From assembly GCF_010993705.1 (NCBI RefSeq), contig NZ_WOFO01000011.1:113257-177256 (forward strand): a stretch of 64,000 bases of DNA, read 5' to 3'. Each line of letters starts with the position of its first letter. Within the stretch, counting starts at the first letter, position 1. The notes below the pieces were generated by a model. It saw only the letters and a program-made list of their open reading frames with translations. It did not search any database and was not told the origin of the DNA. The stretch is from Cyclobacterium sp. SYSU L10401. GTDB taxonomy: Bacteria > Bacteroidota > Bacteroidia > Cytophagales > Cyclobacteriaceae. Positions 18,615 to 28,094 of the stretch are shown piece after piece. The position numbers and the translations under genes are program-made.

Positions 18615-19730
18615 ATGACCAGGTACCAATCATTGGATGTTTTAAGGGGGCTGACAGTGGCTTTGATGATCATTGTCAATACCCCGGGAGACTGGAGCAC
18701 CAACTTTTCACCCCTGCTGCATGCTTCCTGGCACGGTCTGACCATTACCGATTTGGTATTTCCATCCTTTTTGTTTGTGGTGGGAAATGCCATGAGCTTT
18801 AGCCTTTCAAAACTTCAGGATAAGGGACCGGGAAAGTATTTTCAAAAGGTGATGAAACGAACCATCATTATTTTTGGAATAGGTCTTTTACTTACGGCTT
18901 TCCCCTTTTTCAGGCTATCGGATGCAGGAATCATTCCTTTTGATTTCACTAAAATCAGGGTTTTAGGCGTGTTACAAAGAATTGCCTTGTGTTATGGTAT
19001 AGCAGCCACCTTGATTTATTTCTTTAAACTTAAAGGAAGCCTGATCATCGGTGCATGCATGTTGATAGGCTATTGGTTCCTGATGTATTTTTTTGGAGCT
19101 CCGGGAGCAGATCCCTATGCATTGGAAGGCAATGCAGCCAGGAAGTTGGATCTTTGGTTGATCGGTACGGCCAACCTGTATAGGGGAGAGGGTATTCCAT
19201 TCGATCCTGAAGGTGTTTTGAGCACCATTCCGGCTGTGGTCAATGTGCTTTTGGGCTATGCCATCGGTGTATGGGTACAAAGAGAGGGGGGTAAAGTAAA
19301 AACTGTTTTCACCTTACTTCTTATGGCCTCAGGGCTATTATTCCTCGGGTACCTATGGGATGTTTGGTTTCCCATCAATAAAAAAATCTGGACGAGTTCT
19401 TTTGTACTGGTTAGTGTCGGATATGCTACTATCCTGTTGGCTTGCCTCATGTATGTGCTGGAAGTTTTAAAGTGGAAAAAGTGGGCCTATTTTTTCGAGG
19501 TATTCGGGAAAAATCCCCTCATTTTATATGTGCTTTCCGGCGTATTGGTTCGCATCATGCTGATGGTAAAGGTGGGAGATCAGGCTTTTAAATCCTGGGC
19601 CTACCAGGGGCTTTTCGTACCGTATTTTCCGCCCAAAGCCGCAAGTTTGGTTTTTGCGATTTGTTTCATGTTGCTCATTTGGCTGGTAGGCTGGTGGATG
19701 GATAAAAATAAATGGTATATTAAGGTTTGA
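18615..19730 (+). CDS. NagX/DUF5009-type membrane acyltransferase (second copy)
   Basis: 371 residues, polytopic. It carries YQSLDVLRGLTVALMIIVNTPGDW and HGLTITDLVFPSFLFVVGNAM, followed by RVLGVLQRIALCYGIA. The last segment is conserved in the HGSNAT catalytic family. It is clearly paralogous to, but divergent from, the copy at 16218, with the hexosaminidase lying between them. It starts 45 nt after the hexosaminidase stop, consistent with one operon. Confidence 0.87.
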   Translation: MTRYQSLDVLRGLTVALMIIVNTPGDWSTNFSPLLHASWHGLTITDLVFPSFLFVVGNAMSFSLSKLQDKGPGKYFQKVMKRTIIIFGIGLLLTAFPFFRLSDAGIIPFDFTKIRVLGVLQRIALCYGIAATLIYFFKLKGSLIIGACMLIGYWFLMYFFGAPGADPYALEGNAARKLDLWLIGTANLYRGEGIPFDPEGVLSTIPAVVNVLLGYAIGVWVQREGGKVKTVFTLLLMASGLLFLGYLWDVWFPINKKIWTSSFVLVSVGYATILLACLMYVLEVLKWKKWAYFFEVFGKNPLILYVLSGVLVRIMLMVKVGDQAFKSWAYQGLFVPYFPPKAASLVFAICFMLLIWLVGWWMDKNKWYIKV

Positions 19731-19804
19731 TTATAAAACTTTATGAGGGAGTTAGGTAGTTTGGCATGATTATTACCTTGTATTCTGTGTGAAAAACCCT
19801 TTAC

Positions 19805-20071
19805 ATGCTGTCTATGAAAAAGAAAAACAAAGAAGACCTGCAATCCCTTTTGGTGGTCGGGGGAACCTTACTGGGATCATTTTTGATCAAAAGAGCCCTG
19901 GAAAACTCCTGGGAAAAAGCGACCGGCAAGGAACCTCCTACCAATTCCTATGACCCGAAGAATTCTCTCAGTGAAGTATTGGCCTGGACCATTACCACCG
20001 GGCTTATTGTCAGTGTTTCGAAGGTGTTTCTTAAATGGGGGCTTGCCAAAGGCTCAGCTAAGGTTTTGTAG
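19805..20071 (+). CDS. DUF4235-like small membrane protein
   Basis: 88 residues with two hydrophobic stretches (LLVVGGTLLGSFLIKRAL and LAWTITTGLIVSVSKVFL) joined by a polar linker with ATGKEPPTN. This two-helix plan with the 'W..atG..pP' linker matches DUF4235. Function is unknown. Met4 (19814) is an equally possible start. Confidence 0.68.
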   Translation: MLSMKKKNKEDLQSLLVVGGTLLGSFLIKRALENSWEKATGKEPPTNSYDPKNSLSEVLAWTITTGLIVSVSKVFLKWGLAKGSAKVL

Positions 20072-20232
20072 CCGGCTGGCTGGTCGACACTACTATTGCA
20101 ATTATCCGCTTTTTATTTTAAATTTATGAGGTATAATCGATGGATTGACATTTGAATCCGGGTTTGGGTGGTAGTATGATCAGGGTAAGACGAACCAGGA
20201 CAAGTCGTTCAATCCCCATAAACTACCCATCT

Positions 20233-20793
20233 ATGAAGCCTGCAAGCCATGCCCTATCCTTCTTGCTGTTCTTTTTTCTTTTGAATTCCCTTCATGCGCA
20301 GCAAATAGAAATTCCAGAGCCTGATTTCTCAGGAATCATCTTGCTTGTCAGAGACCAGCTATCAGGGGAGCAATTGGAAAAGCAAAAAGCCTCTTCCGGG
20401 TCAAAAGCCAGCGTAGGAGCGGCATTATTTGGCGTCGCCAAAGCGAAAGGAATGAATTTTGTCAACGGAGCTAAAAGTCCTGTCAGAATGAATCAGACCA
20501 ATAGCATCAGGTTAATTGTTAAAGCCAATGATAACCTCCGGGATCCGGTGGAGGTGATCAACCTTTTTTCCCTGGAACCTGATCCGGATAAAGACAGAAG
20601 AATGATCGTTACCGGAACTGTGAATTTTAATAAATCCACTGCAGCAGCTATTGAATTCCTACCCTTTCGCGCAGCAAAATATCAAAGCAGTTCGTACCTG
20701 CTGGAAATACCTTCATTACCCCCGGGAGAATATGCATTGACTTTGGATGGTACCCGGGATGTTTTCAATATGTTTGGCGTTGATCCTGAATAG
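20233..20793 (+). CDS. Secreted hypothetical protein
   Basis: 186 residues. ATG 20233 gives a clean signal peptide (MKPASHALSFLLFFFLLNSL, cleavage near HAQ/Q). An upstream in-frame start at 20152 would bury it behind an Arg-rich extension and is less likely. The mature protein has beta-strand-like segments (NSIRLIVKANDNLRDPVEVINLF, YLLEIPSLPPGEYALTLDG), suggesting an Ig-like fold. No family recognised. Confidence 0.65.
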   Translation: MKPASHALSFLLFFFLLNSLHAQQIEIPEPDFSGIILLVRDQLSGEQLEKQKASSGSKASVGAALFGVAKAKGMNFVNGAKSPVRMNQTNSIRLIVKANDNLRDPVEVINLFSLEPDPDKDRRMIVTGTVNFNKSTAAAIEFLPFRAAKYQSSSYLLEIPSLPPGEYALTLDGTRDVFNMFGVDPE

Positions 20794-21005
20794 AAGCAGG
20801 TCTTTCCTGATTGGAGCCAATGAGCCCGGCTGAGATGGTCCTGACAGGAAATCACAGCCTGTTAAATGGGGATTATTTAATTTCATACCTGAAAAAGAAC
20901 CTGTTTCAGAGTGCTGCCTGAAGGTTTTAAACTGCGCTTTCAGGTTGCAGGAAGCTGGCTTTTGAATCCACATTTTTTTACCAGAACAATCACCTATAAT
21001 TTACA

Positions 21006-21035
21006 TTTGCAAGGCGGGGATATTTTCTACCTTTG
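21006..21035 (+). promoter_or_regulatory. Bacteroidota promoter of the aminopeptidase P gene
   Basis: TTTG (21006-21009) and TACCTTTG (21028-21035) are separated by 18 nt, an almost ideal -33/-7 pair. The start ATG at 21055 lies 19 nt beyond, which settles the gene start against the in-frame upstream codon at 20911. Confidence 0.75.
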
Positions 21036-21054
21036 CATAAATAAAAATGCTTTT

Positions 21055-22344
21055 ATGAGATACCAACCAGCTTCCGCCTCCCTTTACAAGAAAAACAGAA
21101 ATAAGGTCATAGAGCGGCTTCCTTCCAAATCCATTGCCGTTTTTCACTCCAACGATATCCTGCCCACCAATGCAGATGGCACCATGCGGTTCAGGCAGAA
21201 CAACGACCTGCTTTACCTTTGCGGCATTGATCAGGAAGAAACCATTTTGGTGATTTGTCCGGATTACCCTGAGCCATCTATGCGGGAGATGCTTTTTATC
21301 AAACCTACCAGTGAGCAAATAGCCATCTGGGAGGGTCATAAGTTCACCCAGGAGGAAGCTAAAGCCCTTTCAGGAATTACTAATATCAAATGGACCACGG
21401 ATTTTGAATTGATTTTTCAATCTTTAATGACTTTGAGTAAGCATGTTTTTCTGAATACCAATGAGCACCTCAGGGCCGATGTTAAGGTGCAAACCAGGGA
21501 TGCACGTTTCATTAAGGATTGCAAAGAAAAATTCCCCCTGCACCAGTATCACCGGGTGGCGCCGATGATGCATAAATTTCGTTCTGTTAAAGAGCCTGAA
21601 GAAATCATACAATTGCAGAAAGCTTGTGATATCACCGAAAGTGGTTTCAGACGGGTATTGTCCTTTGTCAAACCTGCTGTCCTGGAGTATGAGATAGAAG
21701 CAGAGTACCTACACGAATTTGTAAAACAGGGTAGCAGGGGATTTGCCTATGAGCCCATCATTGCCTCAGGAAAAAATGCCTGTGTACTTCATTACATCCA
21801 AAACAATGGTCCTTGCCAGGACGGAGATCTGATACTTTTTGATGTCGGGGCAGAATATGGCAATTATAATGCGGATATGAGCAGGTCTATTCCTGTGAAC
21901 GGTCGGTTTTCCAAAAGGCAGCGGCAAGTCTATGATGCGGTGTTGAGGGTTCAGCGTGAGGCCATGAACCTGTTACGACCGGGGATTTCCATTCAGGCAT
22001 ATCACAAAGAGATTGGCCTGATCATGCAGGCAGAACTGGTAAGCCTGGGATTGATAGACCAGACAGATATCAAAAATCAAGATCCTGAAAAACCTGCCTA
22101 CAGAAAATATTTCATGCATGGGACTTCCCACCACCTGGGCCTGGATGTGCATGATGTAGGTACCATGCATGATCCGATTCAAGCAGGGATGGTTTTTACG
22201 GTGGAACCAGGGATTTATATTTTAGAGGAAGGTTTGGGAATAAGGTTGGAAAACAACATTGTCATCGAAGAAAACGGGTATCGCGACCTGATGAAAAATA
22301 TTCCGATTGATCCGGAGGAAATCGAAACCCTGATGAACGAATAA
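21055..22344 (+). CDS. pepP: Xaa-Pro aminopeptidase (aminopeptidase P)
   Basis: A 429-residue M24B metallopeptidase that removes N-terminal residues preceding proline. The N-terminal domain has SNDILPTNADGTMRFRQNND (aminopeptidase P N-terminal type). The pita-bread catalytic domain supplies the dinuclear metal ligands: LFDVGAEYGNYNADMSRS (two Asp), HGTSHHLGLDVHD (His), VFTVEPGIY (Glu) and IRLENNIVI (Glu). The start was set by the promoter just upstream. It is followed by the GreA-like gene after 16 nt, a probable operon. Confidence 0.94.
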   Translation: MRYQPASASLYKKNRNKVIERLPSKSIAVFHSNDILPTNADGTMRFRQNNDLLYLCGIDQEETILVICPDYPEPSMREMLFIKPTSEQIAIWEGHKFTQEEAKALSGITNIKWTTDFELIFQSLMTLSKHVFLNTNEHLRADVKVQTRDARFIKDCKEKFPLHQYHRVAPMMHKFRSVKEPEEIIQLQKACDITESGFRRVLSFVKPAVLEYEIEAEYLHEFVKQGSRGFAYEPIIASGKNACVLHYIQNNGPCQDGDLILFDVGAEYGNYNADMSRSIPVNGRFSKRQRQVYDAVLRVQREAMNLLRPGISIQAYHKEIGLIMQAELVSLGLIDQTDIKNQDPEKPAYRKYFMHGTSHHLGLDVHDVGTMHDPIQAGMVFTVEPGIYILEEGLGIRLENNIVIEENGYRDLMKNIPIDPEEIETLMNE

Positions 22345-22360
22345 TTGAGCCCTTACGGAG

Positions 22361-22849
22361 ATGAGTTCGATCAAGGATAAGGACCATTCTTTACCAGATG
22401 CAAGCGCATGGAAAGGAAAATTGCAAAGCAGTGCTTTGGCAGTGGTTCAGGAAAAAATGGATGATTTGAATTCCCAGTTGGCTGCACTACAGGAAGCCAG
22501 CCGATCAGAAACTAAAAGTAGTGCTGGGGATAAATATGAAACGGGAAGGGAAAGCATCAACCAAAGCAGAAATATGCTGGAAAAACAGTGGGCCTTGGTG
22601 AAGCAATGGGATGGTTTGTTGAGGAAAATTGGAAACAAACCTCAAACGGAGGTGGGTGAGGGGGCACTGATTGAATTAAACCTGGGCTGGATCTGGGTGG
22701 CTGTTTCATTGGGGAAACTTGAGCTGGAGGGCAGGGAGATCCAGCTGGTATCGGTCAACTCCCCATTGATTCAAACCCTGATTGGAAAAAAAAGGGGGGA
22801 CATGTCAAATTTTCGTGGTCAGGAAATCAAAATCCTTGATGTTTGGTAG
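22361..22849 (+). CDS. GreA/GreB-like protein
   Basis: 162 residues. An N-terminal coiled coil (VVQEKMDDLNSQLAALQEA) is followed by SSAGDKYETGRESINQSRNM and a C-terminal beta domain ending GKKRGDMSNFRGQEIKILDVW. The GDK.E.GR motif and the 'SP.iq.L.GKK.GD...' C-terminal half resemble Gre transcript-cleavage factors. This short form is widespread in Bacteroidota and often misnamed. Whether it binds RNA polymerase is unknown. Confidence 0.75.
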   Translation: MSSIKDKDHSLPDASAWKGKLQSSALAVVQEKMDDLNSQLAALQEASRSETKSSAGDKYETGRESINQSRNMLEKQWALVKQWDGLLRKIGNKPQTEVGEGALIELNLGWIWVAVSLGKLELEGREIQLVSVNSPLIQTLIGKKRGDMSNFRGQEIKILDVW

Positions 22850-23027
22850 GATTTTAAGTTGGAATTAATTTTTCCGTGGATTATTCTTTTATTTAGATTT
22901 TTACAGTCTTTTTGGCATGCAGTTTGGACTTTTTCTTACCGAATTTAAAGCAGTTCAATATTTTAAGTGTTCTTTCCATCAGCAGATGGATAAGAACCAA
23001 ATATTAAACTAAAAAAAAATAATTGTC

Positions 23028-23744
23028 ATGAATATTTTAGAGAGATTAAATCGAATCAAGTCAATATCAGGTCTGGTAACAGCCTTGATCTTGCTGATCC
23101 TGTTTTCTCCCTTACAAGCACAACAAAAAGGAGAAAGCTTGTCAGAAAGTGAACTGGAGAGATTGGAAGATAGAAACATGAATTACCTGATCCAGATCAA
23201 TGAGATCGTAAAGAATTACCCTGCTTTTTCCTATTCTTATAAAATGGATGATGGAAAACTTCAGGATGTAGTGGTCACAGGAGTGGACAATGACATGGAT
23301 CGAAAAAAATTAGAGGTAGTCTTATTTGACCTGAAAAGCAACAGGAACAAAATGAAAACAACTGCCAATCGGATGGGCGTTTTCTATTCTGTGGATGAAG
23401 AAGCGGAATTCAAAGGTGGTGAGGAGGCACTGAAAACCAGTGTTCTGAGCAATTTGGAGTATCCGCACGAGGCCAAAAACTGGGGGCTGGAAGGCACCAT
23501 CTTTATCAAGTTTGTGGTCGATGAAAATGGATCCATACCTTTTGCTACTACCTCCAGCAATATCGATACTTCTGTAGAAATGTATTTGGAGGACCTGGAG
23601 CAGCAAGCCATAAGTGCGCTGAAAGCAACTTCCGGAGATTGGGAGCCTGCAGCCATTGACAATGTGCAGGTAGCCTCTCTTTCGGTATTACCCATCACCT
23701 TTGATTTTGAAAAGAACCCAACCTTGCCATCCCTTATCAGGTAA
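23028..23744 (+). CDS. Exported protein with TonB C-terminal domain
   Basis: 238 residues with an N-terminal hydrophobic segment (ISGLVTALILLILFSPLQAQ) acting as signal peptide. The C-terminal half carries the TonB-C pattern: FKGGEEALKTSVLSNLEYPHEA, GLEGTIFIKFVVDENGSI and a final ALKATSGDWEPA strand. The missing proline-rich linker and cleavable signal suggest a periplasmic TonB-C-fold protein rather than an energy-coupling TonB. It is monocistronic, with a strong terminator after it. Confidence 0.85.
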   Translation: MNILERLNRIKSISGLVTALILLILFSPLQAQQKGESLSESELERLEDRNMNYLIQINEIVKNYPAFSYSYKMDDGKLQDVVVTGVDNDMDRKKLEVVLFDLKSNRNKMKTTANRMGVFYSVDEEAEFKGGEEALKTSVLSNLEYPHEAKNWGLEGTIFIKFVVDENGSIPFATTSSNIDTSVEMYLEDLEQQAISALKATSGDWEPAAIDNVQVASLSVLPITFDFEKNPTLPSLIR

Positions 23745-23773
23745 GGCATCAAGGTTTGGATATTCTAATTCAG

Positions 23774-23806
23774 ACCGGGCAGATCCCTTTGCCCGGTTTT
23801 TTTTTG
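23774..23806 (+). terminator. Terminator after the TonB-C gene
   Basis: ACCGGGCA (23774-23781) pairs with TGCCCGGT (23790-23797) around 8 nt and is followed by a long T-run. Confidence 0.92.
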
Positions 23807-23903
23807 TTCTAGGGCAAGTCTGCCTCAGGGATGGATGTGGCGTTTAACGGAAAGCCAACGGTTTTCATTAGAGAAAAAACTGAAATTTCCTTATTTTAGC
23901 CTT

Positions 23904-24137
23904 ATGGAAAAAGAAGAGCAACCCAAAAATCCGCTACATGGGATCAGATTGGTAGATATATTGGAGTATTTGCTGGATGCCTATGGCTGGAAAGCATTGG
24001 GAGATCAAATTCCTATCCGGTGTTTTACCAATAATCCCTCGATCAAATCCAGTTTGACATTTTTGAGGAAAACACCCTGGGCGAGAAGTAAAGTGGAGGA
24101 ATTGTATTTGCAATCTAAAAGCAGGGAGAAACCCTGA
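23904..24137 (+). CDS. VF530-family (DUF2132) small protein
   Basis: 77 residues from ATG 23904; the 23-codon upstream extension lacks the family pattern. It reads [22 protein letters not shown]...[26 protein letters not shown]. This matches the VF530 family closely, including the near-invariant NPLHG, IRCF and [16 protein letters not shown] segments. The family has a known compact helical structure and is considered a probable DNA-binding protein. Its physiological role is unknown. Confidence 0.88.
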   Translation: MEKEEQPKNPLHGIRLVDILEYLLDAYGWKALGDQIPIRCFTNNPSIKSSLTFLRKTPWARSKVEELYLQSKSREKP

Positions 24138-24318
24138 TCATCCAATAAACTGAAAAAAAGCATTTTGATTTGTACATTAAGACCTCCAAAGGAAATTTTT
24201 CCTTTTTTGATTGCCTTAAACCGGGCTGAGTAAGTATATAAAAGAAGGGAATATTTATTCAGATCCATGTATATTGCCAGGATAATCATTTCACCAAATT
24301 AAATAACTCGAAATAACC

Positions 24319-25785
24319 ATGAAAATACCAAAAAAGGAAAAGCAGGATTCGGGCAGGCGTTCATTTATTAAAAATGCCGCCATAGCCTCCTCCATAATTT
24401 TTGTTCCCAGGCATGTGCTCGGAGGCGTAGGTTTCACTGCCCCCAGTGATCAGTTGAACCTGGCTGCCATCGGTGCAGGTGGCAAGGGAGCCAGTGATAT
24501 CAAAAATGCATCCGTCAATGGAAGAGAGCGGGTAGTAGCCCTCTGCGATGTAGACTTTTCAGGCTCAGCATCCCGATCGGTAGAAAATTTCCCCAATGCA
24601 AAACGCTACCATGATTACCGGGAGATGTTGGATAAGGAAAAAGACATTGATGCGGTAACCATATCTACCCCTGATCATGTTCATGGTCCGGCCGCCGCCT
24701 ATGCCATGGAGCGGGGCAAACATGTGTACGTTCAAAAACCCATGACCCATAATATCAGGGAAGCCAGAATGCTTACCGAGATGGCAAGAACGCATAAGAT
24801 CGTGAGTCAAATGGGTAATCAGGGAGGCTCTAATCCTTTACTGGATATGGTGCAAAACTGGATTGATGAGGATAAAATCGGGAAGGTGGCCAAAGTGCAG
24901 GTCTGGACCAACCGCCCTGTCTGGCCTCAGGGTATACCCTTTCCAGAGCCTGAGCCCTCCAAAAAGCCAGATGACCTGCATTGGGATCTCTGGTTAGGCC
25001 CCTCCGAATATATTCCCTACACGCCAAACCTTCACCCATTTAACTGGAGAGGCTGGTGGGACTATGGAACCGGAGCTTTGGGAGATGTGGGATGTCACTT
25101 GATTGATATTCCTTTCCGAACGCTGGGATTGAAGTATCCTACTGATGCGGAATGTAGTGTAGCCTCTATATACACCGATATGTGGACGGCTGATTATTAT
25201 CCAAAGGGCTGTCCGCCTGCTTCATTCATTACCCTTCATTTTGATGCCACCACTAAAAGCAAGGCTCCGATAGAGATGACCTGGAGTGATGGTGGAATCC
25301 GGCCTTCCCACCCCGATATTATTCCTGCAGATGATGATATTGGAGGAAAAAATAGTGCTAACGGAGTATTAATTATTGGAGAAAAAGGAATCATTTCCAC
25401 CAACATCAATGATAGCTCCCCCTTGATGCCTAAACTTTACCTGAACGACGGCACCACAGAATTTGGTCCGGAGGTCGAGGATAATGAAGAGCCGGAATAC
25501 GGCCACCAGCGCAAGTGGGTGGATGCTTGTAAAGCCGGATACAACAGTGCCGAACATAAGGGACTTACCTCTTCATTTGATTATGCCGGGCCTATGACTG
25601 AAACAGTTTTAATGGGTAATCTGGCTATCCGAAGCTACATGTTGAGAAGAGAAAACAGCAATGGACAGGCGGAATTCTTTGGCCGTAAAAAATTGCTTTG
25701 GGATGGCGAAAACATGCGCATTACCAATTTGGAAGAAGCCAACCAGTTTGTAGGAAGGACCTACAGGGAAGGTTTTAAAGTTTAA
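24319..25785 (+). CDS. Exported Gfo/Idh/MocA-family oxidoreductase (first)
   Basis: 488 residues. A twin-arginine signal (SGRRSFIKNAAIASSIIFVP) directs the folded enzyme to the periplasm. The Rossmann fold starts LNLAAIGAGGKGASDI, followed by ALCDVD and the active-site motif KHVYVQKPMTHN (the EKP-type lysine, here QKP). A C-terminal alpha/beta domain has GDVGCHLIDIPF. Such NAD(P)-dependent enzymes oxidise or reduce sugars, and exported versions are abundant in glycan-degrading Bacteroidota. A dispersed repeat begins at its stop codon. Confidence 0.9.
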   Translation: MKIPKKEKQDSGRRSFIKNAAIASSIIFVPRHVLGGVGFTAPSDQLNLAAIGAGGKGASDIKNASVNGRERVVALCDVDFSGSASRSVENFPNAKRYHDYREMLDKEKDIDAVTISTPDHVHGPAAAYAMERGKHVYVQKPMTHNIREARMLTEMARTHKIVSQMGNQGGSNPLLDMVQNWIDEDKIGKVAKVQVWTNRPVWPQGIPFPEPEPSKKPDDLHWDLWLGPSEYIPYTPNLHPFNWRGWWDYGTGALGDVGCHLIDIPFRTLGLKYPTDAECSVASIYTDMWTADYYPKGCPPASFITLHFDATTKSKAPIEMTWSDGGIRPSHPDIIPADDDIGGKNSANGVLIIGEKGIISTNINDSSPLMPKLYLNDGTTEFGPEVEDNEEPEYGHQRKWVDACKAGYNSAEHKGLTSSFDYAGPMTETVLMGNLAIRSYMLRRENSNGQAEFFGRKKLLWDGENMRITNLEEANQFVGRTYREGFKV

Positions 25786-25944
25786 CCCGAATAGGCATTA
25801 GGAATTCTATTGCAGATTGAAATTACTTCAAAATCAGTCAATCGTTGCGGTTTTCAGCTTCGCCTTAGCGGCGCTAGTTTTCAAACTGCCTGATTTTCTT
25901 GCATTTTCATCCTTCGTGATGAAACCTAATTCATAATTCGGGTT
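25784..25944. repeat. Dispersed inverted-repeat element, copy 1
   Basis: It begins AACCCGAATAGGCATTAGG and ends CCTAATTCATAATTCGGGTT, so its ends are inverted repeats. An inner AAAATCAG/CTGATTTT pair brackets a G+C-rich centre. It shares AATAGGCATTAG, CTTCAAAATCAG and CCTGATTTTCTTGC with the copy at 48271. It overlaps the stop codon of the preceding gene. Confidence 0.75.
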
Positions 25945-26224
25945 TAACCTCCTATCCAGAGAATAAAAAAAAACTCCACCGGTAAAAAATTGGTGGAGTT
26001 TTTTTTATTCCTTAGCCAATGATTGGTAGAGGACGTCGAAAAAAGCAGGTTATAATTCGGATCAGGCCTGCCAGTCTTCAAAAACAGGTCGGGAACCATC
26101 AGCGTGTAAGCAGTGGATGCCGGGGTCTTCTGCCTTGAAGAGGATGATTCCTTCTTTCAGTCTTTGGCTCTGACCAAAATAAAAAGGACCAAAATAGGCT
26201 GCATTTCCGGGTCCGTTGCATTTA
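25945..26224. other. Non-coding stretch between convergent oxidoreductase genes
   Basis: With the repeat, 25786-26224 has no supported gene. It holds the bidirectional terminator at 25970-26002. The remaining ~220 bases (26003-26224) show no recognised feature. Confidence 0.5.
25970..26002. terminator. Bidirectional terminator
   Basis: AAAACTCCACC (25970-25980) pairs with GGTGGAGTTTT (25992-26002). It is flanked by an A-run on the left and a T-run on the right, so it can stop transcription from both convergent genes. Confidence 0.88.
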
Positions 26225-27592
26225 CTAGACAAATTTGGGGTCAGGATGCTGAAAGGGAGCCCGGTATGGCCTTCTCAATAAGCGGGTGGCTTCCGCATCA
26301 TCCCGGACAATCATTTTTTCAGGGTCATAGGCCAAGGGGCGACCCAATTCCATGGAGATATTTGCCAGTATGCAACTGGCGGTAGAAATATGTCCTTCTT
26401 CTATATCTGCTACCGGACGGCCTCCCTGTTCGATGGCCTGGAGGAAATCCCTCATGTGGTCCCTGGTGGCGGGTGCTGCATGGAGCTCAATGTCTTTTTC
26501 ATTGAGATCTTCGGGATATTTTTCCCGCTCATAGACCACATCTCCCTTGATGGGTTCACCGCCACCCTGAGGAATAAACTCATACTTCATGACAGAAGCC
26601 TTGAGTGTTCCTTTGTCTCCATAAATCTTATAGGCCCAGGGATATTCTGGGTCCTGAGCGGTACCCCAGGACCGGTGGGTCCAGACACAATCCAGTTCAT
26701 CGTAATGGAAAGTAGCCGTTTGGGTATCGGCAATGGTAGACTTTCCTCCTTTTTGGACATATATGCCACCGGTAGCAAAAACACTTTTTGGCCATCCCAG
26801 TCCTAAGGTCCACCTGACAGCATCAAACATGTGAACACACATGTCCCCGGTGATGCCATTGCTGTATTCCATCATGGTCCGCCACCATCGCCTGTGGGGG
26901 AGCCCATCAAAGGGCCGCATCGGACCGGGCCCTATCCAAAGGTCATAGTCGAAAAAATCGGGAACAGGCTGTATTTCAGGGCTGCCATTGGCCCTCATGT
27001 GGTAGTAGCAGCACATCTCGGCATGGGATATTTTACCCAGCAAGCCCTTGTCCACAATGTTTTTCTTGGCCTCCACCAGGTGTGGGGTGCTCCTTCTTTG
27101 GGTGCCAATTTGTACTACTTTATTGTATTTTCTGGCAGCGGCCAAAATGGCTTCTCCTTCAATGACATCCACACTGATGGGTTTTTGTAAATAGACATGT
27201 GCTCCTGCCTGAATCGCATCTATGGCTTGCAAGGCATGCCAGTGGTCCGGGCTGCCTACCAATACAATGTCGAGATCATGCGCTTCGAGCATTTGCCTGT
27301 AATGGTTGTAGGTTTGGGGTGTATGGCCTGAACTTTGGCGTTGACTGACCAGTTTTGCCGCCTCATCCAATAATCTTTGATCAGGATCTGCTAAGGCTAC
27401 CACCTCAACTTCTGCGACCTGGATCAACCTGAACAGGTCACTTTTGCCATACCAGCCGGTGCCGATCAGACCAACTTTATAGGCAGCTTTTCTGGCCTGC
27501 CAATCCATGGCTTGTACGCCTACGCTGCTAAGTGCCATTAATGCGGTGCCTCCTTTGATAAATTTTCTTCTGTCGATTTTAAAAGGGTTCAT
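26225..27592 (-). CDS. Exported Gfo/Idh/MocA-family oxidoreductase (second)
   Basis: 455 residues with a twin-arginine-type signal (DRRKFIKGGTALMALSSVGV). The nucleotide-binding start is YKVGLIGTGWYGKSD, then VALADPD and the catalytic HVYLQKPISVDV. The C-terminal domain contains GDMCVHMFDAVRWTLGLG. It belongs to the same broad family as the 24319 gene but is clearly divergent and lies convergent to it. It probably acts on a sugar released by the neighbouring hydrolases; the substrate is unknown. Confidence 0.9.
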   Translation of the reverse strand: MNPFKIDRRKFIKGGTALMALSSVGVQAMDWQARKAAYKVGLIGTGWYGKSDLFRLIQVAEVEVVALADPDQRLLDEAAKLVSQRQSSGHTPQTYNHYRQMLEAHDLDIVLVGSPDHWHALQAIDAIQAGAHVYLQKPISVDVIEGEAILAAARKYNKVVQIGTQRRSTPHLVEAKKNIVDKGLLGKISHAEMCCYYHMRANGSPEIQPVPDFFDYDLWIGPGPMRPFDGLPHRRWWRTMMEYSNGITGDMCVHMFDAVRWTLGLGWPKSVFATGGIYVQKGGKSTIADTQTATFHYDELDCVWTHRSWGTAQDPEYPWAYKIYGDKGTLKASVMKYEFIPQGGGEPIKGDVVYEREKYPEDLNEKDIELHAAPATRDHMRDFLQAIEQGGRPVADIEEGHISTASCILANISMELGRPLAYDPEKMIVRDDAEATRLLRRPYRAPFQHPDPKFV

Positions 27593-28094
27593 TGAAATAG
27601 TGAGTTTATCTGTTTTAATCAGTCAATATATAAAATTTATCCCTCAGCATATTACTTTTTGGTTTGAATAATGACTTTTCACCTGATTTTCTTTCAAAGG
27701 GCAAATTCTTGTAGTATTTTTCAGAAATACCCAATCTTCTGTTGAATAGCATCAGGTCGAGTGCATTGGTGGACATTTTAAAAGCCAATAGGGACGTTGG
27801 TCTTAAATCCCTTTATCTGAAAAGCCGGGACAATTGACCAAAACAAGGGAATCAGCTGGATGGCCTGCCGGTTGGCGAAAGTTTAACCTGGACTATGCAT
27901 TGGGAATCGTAACAGACAGGCTAATGCATACTTCGCGTTCAAAAAGGTTAACTTGCTGGCAAGGCTTGAGGCGCAGATAAAGAATAAAAATAAATGGTGT
28001 AGCGAACAAGCCAGAACAGGCATCCCTTATCCATAGCTTTAGGTTGATTTATTATAAACAGGGAATAAATTGTCAGATTGAAAACTCATCATAT
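27593..28094. other. Long intergenic region between divergent genes
   Basis: About 500 bases without a supported gene between the second oxidoreductase (minus) and the lipoprotein gene (plus). The only recognised structure is a short copy of the dispersed repeat at 27885-27939. Promoters for both genes should lie here, but no exact TAnnTTTG was pinned down. Confidence 0.5.
27885..27939. repeat. Dispersed inverted-repeat element, internally deleted copy
   Basis: This 55-bp stretch joins two recognisable ends. AACCTGGACTATGCATTGG followed by GAATCGTAA matches the reverse complement of the right end of the 48271 copy. GGCTAATGCATACTTCGCGTT matches the reverse complement of its left end. The whole interior is missing. 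Confidence 0.6.

Noticed and set aside
20911..21054. Longer N-terminus for aminopeptidase P
   Set aside because: A strong TTTG-N18-TACCTTTG promoter lies inside that extension, just before ATG 21055.
22915..22940. Sigma-54-like TGGCATG...TTTGG upstream of the TonB-C gene
   Set aside because: The -12 GC element is missing; resemblance is only partial.
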